Origin: Paenibacillus_L residui
GTDB taxonomy: Bacteria; Bacillota; Bacilli; Paenibacillales; NBRC-103111
Assembly (NCBI RefSeq): GCF_042677205.1
Contig: NZ_JBHTIU010000008.1
Location: 180,851 to 244,850 of the forward strand
DNA length: 64,000 nucleotides
Direction of reading: 5' to 3'
Under the pieces are notes generated by a model. The model searched no databases and was not told the origin of the DNA. It saw only the letters and a program-made list of their open reading frames with translations. The translations under genes and the position numbers were made by a program. Of the stretch, positions 1-7,571 are shown piece after piece; positions within the stretch are counted from its first letter, which is position 1; each line of letters opens with the position of its first letter.

Positions 1-1
1 T

Positions 2-1213
2 ATCGCAATGATGCGCGGTTATTTCCAGGGAAGGCAGAGGATGATGCCGAACGGACTGTCCCAGGTCATAGAGCAGATTCTGAGGCTGATTACGGCGGTC
101 GGACTTGCCTATTTGCTTCTGGCTATCGGCTGGGGGCATGATTGGGCGGTAGCCGGGGCTTCCTTCGGAGGAGTGATGGGCAGTGTCGGGGCATTCCTCG
201 TCCTGCTTCTGTTCTATAAACTGCTCAGGGAGAAGGATGCGTCTCAAGGAATAAGGAGGAATGCTTCCTTCCGGCAAAAGCCGCTTCCTTATCGCACGAT
301 TTACGGGCAGATTTTTCGGCTGTCGGTGCCTATTGTGCTGTTTTCGATGGCGGTACCCTTGGTGTATTTTATCGATACCTCGACGGTCATTCCGCTGCTG
401 CAGAATTTGATCGGCGCCGAGCAGGCCAAGATTGAGCTCGGTGTCTTGACGGGGAGGGCGCAGTCTCTGGCCGGGATTCCGATCATTCTGGCAGTCGCGC
501 TCAGCCAGTCGATCGTCCCTATCGTATCGGCAGCCTATGCCCGCAATGATTTACCTCAGGTCCGGCAGCAAGCCGCCAAAGCGATGCAAATTTCGGTGCT
601 GACCGGTCTGCCGGTCGTGCTCGCTATTGCTGTCGCTGCGAGGCCGATTAACGGCACGCTGTTTCCGGATGAGAACGGAACGCTGATCATTGCGCTGCTG
701 ACGGCTACCGCATTGTTCCAAATTATGATGCAGACATCGGGAGCCATTCTGATGGGCATCGGCGCCATGCGGCCGCTGATTCTCCATGTCCTCATCGGCC
801 TGGCCGTCAAGCTGGGGGGCAGCTTCGTATTTGCCCCATGGCTGGGCATCAACGGAGTCGTGCTGTCAACAGCGCTTTGCTTCATCGTGATGATGCTGCT
901 GAATTTCCGGACGCTGAAGGGCAAGGTTCCGTTCGTAATCCTGGGGCTTCCGCGCTGGATTCGGCTGATTGCCGCATCCGCCATCATCATCGCCGCGGGC
1001 GCCGGGGTCGAGCGGTTAATGTACCGTTACGTCACCTGGTTCCCGGCCAAGCTCGACTACTTCCTGAATGCGGCCGTCACGTGCCTGGTGGTCATCGCGC
1101 TCTATCCGCTGCTGCTGTTCACCTTCCGCATCGTGACGAAGAACGACCTGGCCAACCTGCCGGGGCCAGTGCAGAAGCTGGTCCGCAAGTTCTCTGCGGC
1201 CATCAATCGATGA
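2..1213 (+). CDS. SpoVB/MurJ-like polysaccharide flippase, 5' end cut by window edge
   Basis: The visible 403 codons are a string of hydrophobic membrane segments typical of the MOP/MATE flippase superfamily, in the SpoVB branch (residues MRGYFQG, then MMPNGLSQVIEQ, are typical of the segment after the first transmembrane helices). Such proteins move lipid-linked cell-wall or cortex precursors across the membrane. The frame is open to the left edge, so the ATG at 8 is internal and roughly 110-130 residues are missing upstream. The stop at 1211-1213 overlaps the stop of the convergent DUF2515 gene by 11 bp. SpoVB, MurJ and a generic polysaccharide transporter cannot be separated from this fragment. 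Confidence 0.8.
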   Translation: MAMMRGYFQGRQRMMPNGLSQVIEQILRLITAVGLAYLLLAIGWGHDWAVAGASFGGVMGSVGAFLVLLLFYKLLREKDASQGIRRNASFRQKPLPYRTIYGQIFRLSVPIVLFSMAVPLVYFIDTSTVIPLLQNLIGAEQAKIELGVLTGRAQSLAGIPIILAVALSQSIVPIVSAAYARNDLPQVRQQAAKAMQISVLTGLPVVLAIAVAARPINGTLFPDENGTLIIALLTATALFQIMMQTSGAILMGIGAMRPLILHVLIGLAVKLGGSFVFAPWLGINGVVLSTALCFIVMMLLNFRTLKGKVPFVILGLPRWIRLIAASAIIIAAGAGVERLMYRYVTWFPAKLDYFLNAAVTCLVVIALYPLLLFTFRIVTKNDLANLPGPVQKLVRKFSAAINR

Positions 1214-2627
1214 GCTCGCGCGCGAGGATCGCGAGCTCCAGCTTGCGCAGCCCCGCGCAGTGCAGGCGCGTCAGCTCGGCCGGGGCCCCGGCTCTGGCGG
1301 CCGACAGGTGAGCGACCGGCGACAGGTCGCGGAACCAGTCGTACCGCTCCGGGGCCGCCAGCGGCCGATCCGGCCACGCCGCAGGCAGCCGGGGGCTGCA
1401 CAGCCGGCTTGCGCCTTCGCGCAGCGCGCAGCCGTTCAGCCTTTCCGTATATGATGATGGAAAGGCTGTTTGCGTGGCCGCATCCTGGAACAGATGCGGC
1501 CAATAATCGGCCCGGGAGCCGCTGTGCGGCACTTCCCGGGCGAAGCGGTGGAAGCCGTCGCGGGCAGACGGCAGGCCGAACAGCAGCGCGTACAGCTGCT
1601 TGCCGATTTCGATCCGTTCGTCCAGATCGGGGAAGTTCTCCAGAACGCGGCCGTACAGCGGCCAAGGCTTCCCCGGATTCCCCGCACGGATCGGCATGCC
1701 CATCGCATCGGCAGCTTGCGATGGGGAGGGAGCGGCTTCGGCGCCCGGATAAGCGGCTGCCGGCCGCCCCGCGGACGCGGTAGCCTTGCTTCCCGCTGCC
1801 CGGCCAACTGCCGAAGACTCCGCCGGAGCGGATTTGCAAGGGAAGATGATCTGGTTGGTCTGCGTGGCGGCCTGGGTCAGGCGCATGAGCGAATGCAGCG
1901 CATGGTCTTGAAAGCGGGGATGCTCGGCAACCCTGGCTTGAATATAGTTCTGCTCATTGATGATTAGAGCAATCGTGATCAGAGCCGAGCTGCCTTCATC
2001 CCAGAACAGCTCCCACATCGGCTGCATGAAGCGGGAAACGTGGAGCCAGGGCAGCAGATGAAAGAGGGGGCGGTTCCATGTGCGGCTGCGTTCGTAAAGA
2101 AGCAATTGAGGAAAGGCATCCTGAAAAATGAGGGCGTTAGCCGTTTCGAGCATGTCGAAGACGGATTCAATTTCCCCCTCATCCAGCAGACGGGGAAGCA
2201 GTTCCCCGCGTAAATCGGTCATGTTCCACCCGCCATTGCGGGAAACCATATGAGCTAGCAGCGCCCAATGAATATCCGGGTGCTTGCCGTAAAACTCAAG
2301 ATAAGCGGCAGTGCGCGTGAGGTTATTCCGGTTAAGGAGGGCGGTATGCTCTTGTAACTCGCGAACCAGCTCCTTTTCCCGGCTGCTTAATGCCTTATTT
2401 GAATGATGGGCAGGGGGCTTCCTCAGCTGTTCCTCCAGGCGGGAGACTAGCTGCCGTTTCCTCTCCGGAGAGAGGTTCAGGGGGATTTCCGCTTCACCGG
2501 ACCGGACGGAAGCATGCCACAGCCGGTTGACCGAATCCGCGATCAAGCGAGCTATTCCTTTACCGAGCAGAAGTCCTTTAGCCCACATGCTGTCTCCCTT
2601 ATTCGCCCCTTTCGATTCCGCCGCCAT
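1203..2627 (-). CDS. DUF2515 family protein (YppC-like)
   Basis: A 474-residue protein with no signal peptide. The middle (about residues 150-270) has the aromatic-rich DUF2515 pattern (FHLLPWLHVSRFMQP, then INEQNYIQARV), and the part after residue 300 (YALLFGLPSARDGFHRFA) also fits the family of Bacillus YppC. Between them lies an Ala/Pro/Ser-rich linker (about 270-310). The C-terminal half is much more GC-rich than the N-terminal half. Function of the family is unknown. The ATG at 2627 has an AAGGGG Shine-Dalgarno sequence 7 nt upstream. It converges on the SpoVB-like gene with an 11-bp overlap. Confidence 0.75.
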   Translation of the reverse strand: MAAESKGANKGDSMWAKGLLLGKGIARLIADSVNRLWHASVRSGEAEIPLNLSPERKRQLVSRLEEQLRKPPAHHSNKALSSREKELVRELQEHTALLNRNNLTRTAAYLEFYGKHPDIHWALLAHMVSRNGGWNMTDLRGELLPRLLDEGEIESVFDMLETANALIFQDAFPQLLLYERSRTWNRPLFHLLPWLHVSRFMQPMWELFWDEGSSALITIALIINEQNYIQARVAEHPRFQDHALHSLMRLTQAATQTNQIIFPCKSAPAESSAVGRAAGSKATASAGRPAAAYPGAEAAPSPSQAADAMGMPIRAGNPGKPWPLYGRVLENFPDLDERIEIGKQLYALLFGLPSARDGFHRFAREVPHSGSRADYWPHLFQDAATQTAFPSSYTERLNGCALREGASRLCSPRLPAAWPDRPLAAPERYDWFRDLSPVAHLSAARAGAPAELTRLHCAGLRKLELAILARELID

Positions 2628-2660
2628 TTCATTGCCCCTTAATGAGAATGATAGTTTTTT

Positions 2661-2784
2661 ACCACATTAGAAAGTTTAAGTTCATTAAAGCGTTAAAATG
2701 GAATAACTTTCCAACTGGCATAAAAAGCTACCTTTAAAACCGGGTTATTCGTCTTCGAAGAGGCTCCGTTAGGTGCTTTTTTTA
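2661..2784 (+). repeat. Dispersed structured repeat, family A copy 1
   Basis: First of several related copies (28604-28728, 28728-28845, 45213-45337, partial 49435-49500). It starts with ACCACATTAGAAAGTTTAAG and ends with a T-tract after CTCCGTTAGGTGC. An outer arm AGAAAGTT can pair with AACTTTCC, and AAAAGCTACCT can pair with AGGTGCTTTT around a bulged T, with a small TCTTCGAAGA hairpin between. It lies upstream of the DUF2515 gene, in the gap before the lipoprotein gene. Confidence 0.7.
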
Positions 2785-2902
2785 TAGTATGTTCCATTTA
2801 TTTGAAATTATTGTGAACAGAAATCCTCTAAATTTAGTACCTCTCCACTCTACCGGCGAACACAAACCGGCCACAAAGTGAACACAAATGCGGGTACAAA
2901 TT

Positions 2903-3085
2903 CCTGCGAAAATGCAGCAATTTTGATCGATTCAACTCAATCATGGAGAAAAGCCTGCGAAAATGCAGTAATTTTTGTATCAAATCCCCCGAGCTCCCGT
3001 CGAACGAGAAAAAAGATGTATTTGTTCAGGCTTTGCCGCGGATACGGAGCACCCCGGCCAAAATGATGCAGAATTGCAGGCTTTT
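2903..3085 (+). repeat. CCTGCGAAAATGCAG short repeats
   Basis: Two direct copies of CCTGCGAAAATGCAG(C/T)AATTTT lie at 2903-2924 and 2954-2975, 51 bp apart, and an inverted relative (TGCAGAATTGCAGG) at 3067-3080. Similar TGCAGG-type palindromes fill the gap at 55370-55560. No convincing gene lies in 2785-3266; short reading frames there have no ribosome-binding site or recognisable sequence. Confidence 0.55.
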
Positions 3086-3266
3086 TAAATTCCGCGGGGG
3101 GTTCCGCAAAGTACGAACGGGAAATTGTTTCCGCATTGCGCGCGACTCCCAGCGTGCGGTAATTGGCGTCGCATGACGCTGGTCAACCACACGCCTCTTC
3201 AAAGGCTGTATGGCCATGTCAATTTATGGGGATATTTATTTTCCCCAATCTGAATCTTAATTATTC

Positions 3267-3295
3267 TTTAAACGTAGTAATTAGCATGATATGAT
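3267..3295 (+). promoter_or_regulatory. Probable promoter of the lipoprotein gene at 3526
   Basis: TTTAAA (3267-3272), 17-nt spacer, TATGAT (3290-3295). The predicted transcript start (about 3302) falls just before the 5' strand of the long-range stem described for the leader. The -35 is weak (4 of 6 consensus bases). Confidence 0.4.
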
Positions 3296-3302
3296 TATTA
3301 TG

Positions 3303-3480
3303 TAAGGTGGAAATCCATGGAGACTCCGGTTTGGGATGGCAATAGGTCCTTTATTCTAGGCAGAGCTGCTGTCGTTGACTGAATCCGGTTCTGCGCCAAG
3401 GAGCGGCCTGTTTGATAGAATCGCTGCTGGATTAGCAGAGTGTTCTATTATCCAGTCCACCGGGAGGGGGATTTTCACCG
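3303..3480 (+). promoter_or_regulatory. Candidate structured 5' leader RNA, unidentified class
   Basis: GGTGGAAATCC (3306-3316) is complementary over all 11 positions (one G-U) to GGATTTTCACC (3469-3479), closing a domain of about 175 nt. Inside, a hairpin pairs 3414-3420 with 3443-3449 and 3424-3428 with 3434-3438 around a GGATT loop. The closing stem begins a few nt after the predicted transcript start and ends about 46 nt before the TTG start of the lipoprotein gene. It does not match the consensus of c-di-GMP, c-di-AMP, SAM, THF, M-box or glmS elements as I know them. The fold is inferred by eye. Confidence 0.4.
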
Positions 3481-3525
3481 AGCTAATAGTCTTCATTTAT
3501 ATCGACTAAGAGGGAGAGGATAGGT

Positions 3526-5055
3526 TTGAAGAAGAGGTACATAACATGGATGAGTGCTTTCGTCGGCCTGATGATGCTGGTGCTGACAGGCTGTCAATCC
3601 ATTGGCGGCGTAGATTTGAATAAAGCGCTGCAGAACAACCTGGAGGTTGCCTCCTACGAAGGAACTTCCAATTTCTCGATAGAATTGATCGGAGGATCCG
3701 ATTTTGACTGGGCGGCTGACGGAGAAGATCTGTCCTTCCTGAACAATCTTCAGCTGGAAATGAACAATATTAAAATGCAGGACCGGAACACCCTGTCTAT
3801 GGACGCGGCATTAGTGACCGGTAAAGGAAAATTTCCTTTCTCCGTATCCATGACGAAAGAAGAGATAGCCGTTCAATTTGAAGGAGCCGCCAAGCCGGTT
3901 TATCTTAAGCTGGATGACTATACTTCGATAGACCCGATGATGATGACCATCAACTGGGCGGGGCTGTCCGAAACGCTGGAGAATAATCAAGAGCAGCTAT
4001 TGAAGGCAGTAGGTCCTTTCATTATCAATAATTTGCCGAATCCGGACAATATTAAAGTTTCCAACACCAGCGAGCAGATTGACGGCATCTTTACGAATCT
4101 GACCAAGGTTCAGGTGGAAATCAAGGGAAGCGAAGTTCTGGATCTGCTTAAAGCTTTCATTGATAACATCAACGCTAACGATCAGGCCTTGAAGGAAGTC
4201 ATCCAACAAATCTTTACTCTCGTAATCGATCCGGTTCAGAAAGAATTGCAAGGGGAGATTGAGGGTCTGGACAATGGTGTCGATGTTAGTCCCGCTACCG
4301 TGGATGAAATCTACAATGCGGCAAAAGAAGGATTGACGGAGCTGTCTCTAGAAATTGAGGCGATGAAAAATTCCGGAGAGGCTGACGAGTTCTTAAACGA
4401 GAACAACTACATGAAAGTAGATATGTATGTGGACAGCTCTTCTCAAATTCGCAAAATGGATATGGAGCTTGTCCTGAACAATCCGGAGCCGTCGAATGAC
4501 GATTTGAATACGATCAAAATCAAATCGACGTCCGAGATGTGGAATATTAACCATGCGGTAAAAGCGGATATTATTAACACTCAGGATGGTTTGAATGTCG
4601 AGAGCGTGACTATGGGTAAGTTCCTGAAGAACCTCGACGCCAATTCTGCGCTTTACAAGCTTATGGTGGATGATTTGGGGCTGAAAAGCAAATATATTTA
4701 CTTGCCGATCTGGGAAGAAGTAGACGGCGAATTGTATGAGCTTCCGTATATCGATCCCGTGACGGAGAAAGCTATGGCTCCGGTACGTTTTGTAACCGAA
4801 GAGCTTGATGCCGATGTAACGTGGGATAACGAGAAGCGGCAGGTGACCGTTGTCGACATCTGGACCGGCAAAACGATTGTGATGACCATTGAAAGCAGCA
4901 CCGCTACCGTAGACGGCGTTCCCGTGGAGATGGAAGGGGTAGCCACGCTGCAAGGAGACACGACTTACGTCCCTCTTCGCTTTATCGCTGAAACCTTCGG
5001 TGCCGAAGTCAATTGGGATACGGAAGATTGGGCGGTTATTATTACTAGAGACTAA
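3526..5055 (+). CDS. Lipoprotein with C-terminal copper amine oxidase N-terminal-like (stalk) domain
   Basis: A 509-residue secreted lipoprotein. The N-terminus has a signal peptide ending in the lipobox LTGC (Cys at about residue 23). The middle (about 30-370) resembles LppX/LolA-like or DUF6612-type lipoprotein folds only in general character. The last 110 residues (from about 395) hold the copper-amine-oxidase N-terminal domain (PF07833-like) pattern: APVRFVTEELDADVTWDN and later YVPLRFIAETFGAEVNWD. In Paenibacillaceae this domain is a common cell-surface module without oxidase activity. The start is a TTG with AGGGAGAGGA 6 nt upstream. It follows a long structured leader and is followed by a hairpin terminator, so it is probably monocistronic. 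Its ligand is unknown. Confidence 0.8.
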   Translation: MKKRYITWMSAFVGLMMLVLTGCQSIGGVDLNKALQNNLEVASYEGTSNFSIELIGGSDFDWAADGEDLSFLNNLQLEMNNIKMQDRNTLSMDAALVTGKGKFPFSVSMTKEEIAVQFEGAAKPVYLKLDDYTSIDPMMMTINWAGLSETLENNQEQLLKAVGPFIINNLPNPDNIKVSNTSEQIDGIFTNLTKVQVEIKGSEVLDLLKAFIDNINANDQALKEVIQQIFTLVIDPVQKELQGEIEGLDNGVDVSPATVDEIYNAAKEGLTELSLEIEAMKNSGEADEFLNENNYMKVDMYVDSSSQIRKMDMELVLNNPEPSNDDLNTIKIKSTSEMWNINHAVKADIINTQDGLNVESVTMGKFLKNLDANSALYKLMVDDLGLKSKYIYLPIWEEVDGELYELPYIDPVTEKAMAPVRFVTEELDADVTWDNEKRQVTVVDIWTGKTIVMTIESSTATVDGVPVEMEGVATLQGDTTYVPLRFIAETFGAEVNWDTEDWAVIITRD

Positions 5056-5070
5056 GCAGGGTAAATAAAG

Positions 5071-5100
5071 GGCGCGGCCATCAAGGGTCGCGCTTTTTTT
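5071..5100 (+). terminator. Rho-independent terminator of the lipoprotein gene
   Basis: A GCGCG/CGCGC stem around GCCATCAAGGGT, followed by seven T residues, starts 15 nt after the stop codon. Confidence 0.8.
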
Positions 5101-5265
5101 ATGTTGGGGGGGTATTTACAGGGCACCGTTAAGAGTCTTTTTTGGCTCCTCGGATTTTATGCCGGGATTCTACTTCTTTTCATTGTCGACACATTCCACA
5201 GAGTTTATTTAGAAAACGAGTGCTTAACTCAATATATTAGCTTCCTCGCTACTCTGGGTGGGGTA

Positions 5266-5388
5266 AATAGACAGCGATTTTATATGGAGAGGCGGGCATG
5301 ATAAGCTGGTTAGCAACGCGAATTCCTTACCCTTCGCGGCTTTCGCGAGTACTCATGCCCGCAGAGGCTCCATGTCAAATCGCTCTAT
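5266..5388. repeat. Large imperfect inverted repeat (about 37-nt arms)
   Basis: The left arm 5266-5302 and the right arm 5353-5388 are reverse complements over most of their length: both carry AATAG, AGCGATTT, ATGGAG and CGGGCATGA in order. The roughly 50-nt loop holds a small TCGCG-GCTT-CGCGA hairpin. It sits between the lipoprotein terminator and the AT-rich TetR module. The gap 5101-5439 holds no convincing gene. It could be a MITE-like remnant or a very large hairpin at the edge of the module. Confidence 0.55.
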
Positions 5389-5439
5389 TATGCCTCTCAA
5401 ACGTAGTTTTTCCCATGTAGTATAGCGAAGAGCCATATA

Positions 5440-6033
5440 TTATTGATTGCAAAGTTCATTTAAGTGGTGAGCAATAATTTGTTCCGTTTTTTCAATTGTG
5501 AATATGTCCGGTCTTAATAGAGCATGTATGGATAAACCTTCAATGACTACCGATAGCCTTAATTTTTCTATTTCAATATTTATGTCTTTATTTACATAGC
5601 CTGCTTTTATCAATATTTTAAGCAGTGCTTCCATTAAAATATATTCACCTTCAGTTAGTTCATTTTTTTTCGTGTTCAAAGCTGCACTTGTAAGTGAGCG
5701 AATGGCGAAAACGAGCCAAACGCCAGTTTCAGTTTGTTTATCCCGATCCACAGGAACTAATTCTAACAATGTTTCCTGTACCGCAATAAGAGGGTTTTTT
5801 GACCATGATTTATTCTCCGACCGTTCTTTCCCGCGAGCAAGAAAATATTCCATGATAAACAATAGTAATTCATCTTGGTTTGAGAAATAATGTCTTAGTG
5901 CTCCGGTAGACATTCCAGCCTCAGATGCAATTCTTCGGATAGATGCTTTTTCAATGCCTTCACCTTCAATAATTTTCCAAGCTGTTTCAGCGATAATTTT
6001 CCTTTTGTGATCATGATCAACAATTTTCGGCAC
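5440..6033 (-). CDS. TetR/AcrR family transcriptional regulator
   Basis: A 197-residue protein with an N-terminal TetR helix-turn-helix (about residues 10-57: IRRIASEAGMSTGALRHYFS is the recognition region) and a divergent ligand-binding C-terminal domain. Such proteins usually repress their own promoter and a neighbouring gene until an effector binds. It is divergent from the GAP-family gene at 6123, with an imperfect inverted repeat between them. Start is GTG at 6033 with AGGTGA 6 nt upstream. The sequence is AT-rich compared with the genes on either side, like the rest of this module. Confidence 0.88.
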   Translation of the reverse strand: MPKIVDHDHKRKIIAETAWKIIEGEGIEKASIRRIASEAGMSTGALRHYFSNQDELLLFIMEYFLARGKERSENKSWSKNPLIAVQETLLELVPVDRDKQTETGVWLVFAIRSLTSAALNTKKNELTEGEYILMEALLKILIKAGYVNKDINIEIEKLRLSVVIEGLSIHALLRPDIFTIEKTEQIIAHHLNELCNQ

Positions 6034-6060
6034 TCAAATCACCTCTTGCTTTTATTTAGT

Positions 6061-6093
6061 ACACCGTGTTATTATCATTTTATCACAGTGTGT
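6061..6093. promoter_or_regulatory. Possible TetR operator in the divergent promoter region
   Basis: ACACCGTGTTAT (6061-6072) and ATCACAGTGTGT (6082-6093) form an imperfect inverted repeat (9 of 12 positions complementary) between the divergent TetR and GAP genes, the usual place for a TetR-family operator. Confidence 0.4.
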
Positions 6094-6122
6094 GAAATAA
6101 ATAAATAAGGGGGGATGTTTAG

Positions 6123-6833
6123 ATGCTGGAAATCATTGAATCATTGATTCCTGCCAACATAGATTTCACAACAGCACTCCTCATTATTGTGCTCTGTGCT
6201 TTCATTGATATCTTAAGCCCCGGGGTATTGGCGATTACAGCCTATATCCTTCTAATACAAAAAGAAAAATTGGCATCGCGTTTGATCGTTTTTCTATTAT
6301 CGACACAATTTTGCTATTTTATGATGGGTATCTTGGTTTACCTGGGAGTTGGGCAGATACATGGTTTTATAGAAAGCATGTCTAACAATCAAATTTCAAG
6401 TTGGTTTTATACGATACTTGGAGTCGGCTTTGTACTAATTAGTTTTTATAAGCCTAAGAAAGGAATGGAATCCCGATTTTTGGAATGGTTGCCTAAGCAA
6501 GTATCAATAGGTGGGATGATTATACTCGGTATTATTGTATTTGCGATCGAGTTTACCACAGCTTTACCGTATTTTTACTCGATATTATTAATGGATCGTT
6601 TAGCGTTTAATACGGGTTTGTCCATAAGTATTTTACTTGGCTATAACGTGCTTATGGTACTACCTTCAATCTTATTATTGTTCATTTATATTCTATTTGG
6701 AGGCTGGACACAGAATAAGCTTGAAAAGCTAAGAACACAATTAGTAAAAGCTCCATTGTCTTCTGTATTAGTAGGAGTGGCAGTTATTGGAGCGGTGTTA
6801 TTCAATATTGGCATTAGGGGAATTCTATCGTGA
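6123..6833 (+). CDS. GAP (Sap) family integral membrane protein
   Basis: A 236-residue protein with about six transmembrane segments. Its pattern (a first helix with FIDILSPGVLAI, a polar central loop with KPKKGMESRFLEWLPK, then two more helix pairs) fits the GAP / sulfolipid-1-addressing (Sap, PF11139) family, which is thought to include small-molecule or lipid-precursor transporters. Start ATG at 6123 follows AAGGGGGGATG. It is the likely target of the divergent TetR regulator, and a two-helix protein follows 31 nt downstream. Substrate unknown; the family call comes from topology and motif recall. Confidence 0.65.
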   Translation: MLEIIESLIPANIDFTTALLIIVLCAFIDILSPGVLAITAYILLIQKEKLASRLIVFLLSTQFCYFMMGILVYLGVGQIHGFIESMSNNQISSWFYTILGVGFVLISFYKPKKGMESRFLEWLPKQVSIGGMIILGIIVFAIEFTTALPYFYSILLMDRLAFNTGLSISILLGYNVLMVLPSILLLFIYILFGGWTQNKLEKLRTQLVKAPLSSVLVGVAVIGAVLFNIGIRGILS

Positions 6834-6864
6834 TATTAGTTATTTGGAAAGGGGATGTAGTGTC

Positions 6865-7077
6865 ATGAAAGAGATTACAAGCGCTGTAAGTCTACTTCTA
6901 TTAATTCAAGGAGTTGGAGGTTTGATAAACCGATTAACAGGCGGGGGACCCAGTTGGTTTCTCGTAAATTACATCGAGGCTTTGCAAGGGTATGAAATTA
7001 TAGCCAGTATAGTTTTAGTTATACTGGGAGCAATTATTGGTTTAGGCTCTCTCAAAATAAAAGGCAAAGATGACTAA
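6865..7077 (+). CDS. Small two-helix membrane protein
   Basis: A 70-residue protein with two hydrophobic segments (about residues 8-20 and 45-63) and a charged tail KGKDD. I place the start at the ATG at 6865, preceded by GGAAAGGGGATG; a longer frame from 6787 overlaps the GAP gene and has no ribosome-binding site. It probably forms an operon with the GAP gene. Family unknown. Confidence 0.6.
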   Translation: MKEITSAVSLLLLIQGVGGLINRLTGGGPSWFLVNYIEALQGYEIIASIVLVILGAIIGLGSLKIKGKDD

Positions 7078-7088
7078 CCTATTATTTC

Positions 7089-7217
7089 TTCAAGAACGGC
7101 TTACAATTGAACCGTAGACGTTATAAGTGTTGTGAATGTGATTCTGCCTTCCGGGAACGCCTTATATCCATTGACGAAAAGCGTAGTTATCAAGCCTTAG
7201 ACGGTGTTACTAATTAA
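7089..7217 (+). pseudogene. Possible transposase zinc-finger remnant
   Basis: Read in frame, this stretch gives about 42 residues including NRRRYKCCECDSAFRERL, which resembles the RRRYxCxxC zinc-finger region near the N-terminus of ISL3-type transposases. It has no start codon, ends at a stop at 7215-7217 and is followed by a perfect 10-bp hairpin. No other transposase sequence or terminal repeats are visible, so the family assignment is tentative. Confidence 0.35.
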
Positions 7218-7224
7218 GAAAATT

Positions 7225-7253
7225 GGAAAAGGGCGGCTTATAAGCCCTTTTCC
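7225..7253. terminator. Perfect 10-bp hairpin, probable bidirectional terminator
   Basis: GGAAAAGGGC (7225-7234) pairs exactly with GCCCTTTTCC (7244-7253). There is no strong T-run on the plus strand; on the minus strand an AATTTT tract follows. It lies between the GAP module and the convergent RHH/SPFH operon. Confidence 0.5.
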
Positions 7254-7280
7254 ACCATAAAGTCCGAGTACCCTATTTTT

Positions 7281-7320
7281 TTAAAATATAAGAAAGGACG
7301 GCGATAGCTGTTTATCTCTG
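7281..7320 (+). repeat. Dispersed hairpin repeat, family B copy 1 (partial)
   Basis: TTAAAATATAAGAAA followed by GGACGGCGATAGCTGTTTATC matches pieces of the copies at 28561, 28848, 33078 and 36335. The central part (TAAACGCG...GTCCTAA) is missing here. Confidence 0.6.
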
Positions 7321-7365
7321 ATTCTTGTCAAGGTATAGCTGCCCCTCAATGCTCGTTCTCGGGCT

Positions 7366-7560
7366 TTATTCCTCCGCTTCCGGTTCCGGCGGCTGCGGAA
7401 GAATTCGATGTTCCTTGAGACGACCGGCCCTCATTGCCGCATCACGAAGCAGGAATTCGATGTGTCCATTAACACTGCGAAACTCGTCGGCGGCCCAACG
7501 TTCCAGTACTTCGTACAGCTTGGGATCGATCCTGAGCGGGAAGTTTTTCTTGGGTGCCAT
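7366..7560 (-). CDS. Ribbon-helix-helix (Arc/MetJ-type) DNA-binding protein
   Basis: A 64-residue protein with the RHH pattern: a beta-strand KNFPLRID, helix A PKLYEVLERWAADE, and helix B VNGHIEFLLRDA. The tail is Pro/Glu-rich (about residues 54-64). RHH dimers bind operators through the beta-ribbon and are found as antitoxins or small repressors. It lies 11 nt downstream of the SPFH gene on the same strand, so the two form an operon; no toxin-like neighbour is present. The ribosome-binding site is weak (ACAGG), suggesting translational coupling. Confidence 0.75.
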   Translation of the reverse strand: MAPKKNFPLRIDPKLYEVLERWAADEFRSVNGHIEFLLRDAAMRAGRLKEHRILPQPPEPEAEE

Positions 7561-7571
7561 TTAAGGGCCTG

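Noticed and set aside
2700..2784. CTCCGTTAGGTG in the family A repeats resembles the M-box (Mg2+) riboswitch core
   Set aside because: The rest of the M-box consensus is missing and the copies are not placed before Mg2+ transporter genes.
2903..2975. Two evenly spaced direct repeats considered as a mini CRISPR array
   Set aside because: Only two units with internally palindromic, low-complexity sequence, no cas genes anywhere in the window.
5101..5301. 66-codon frame with a hydrophobic start after the lipoprotein terminator
   Set aside because: It begins within one base of the terminator T-run, has no ribosome-binding site, and its end runs into the large inverted repeat.
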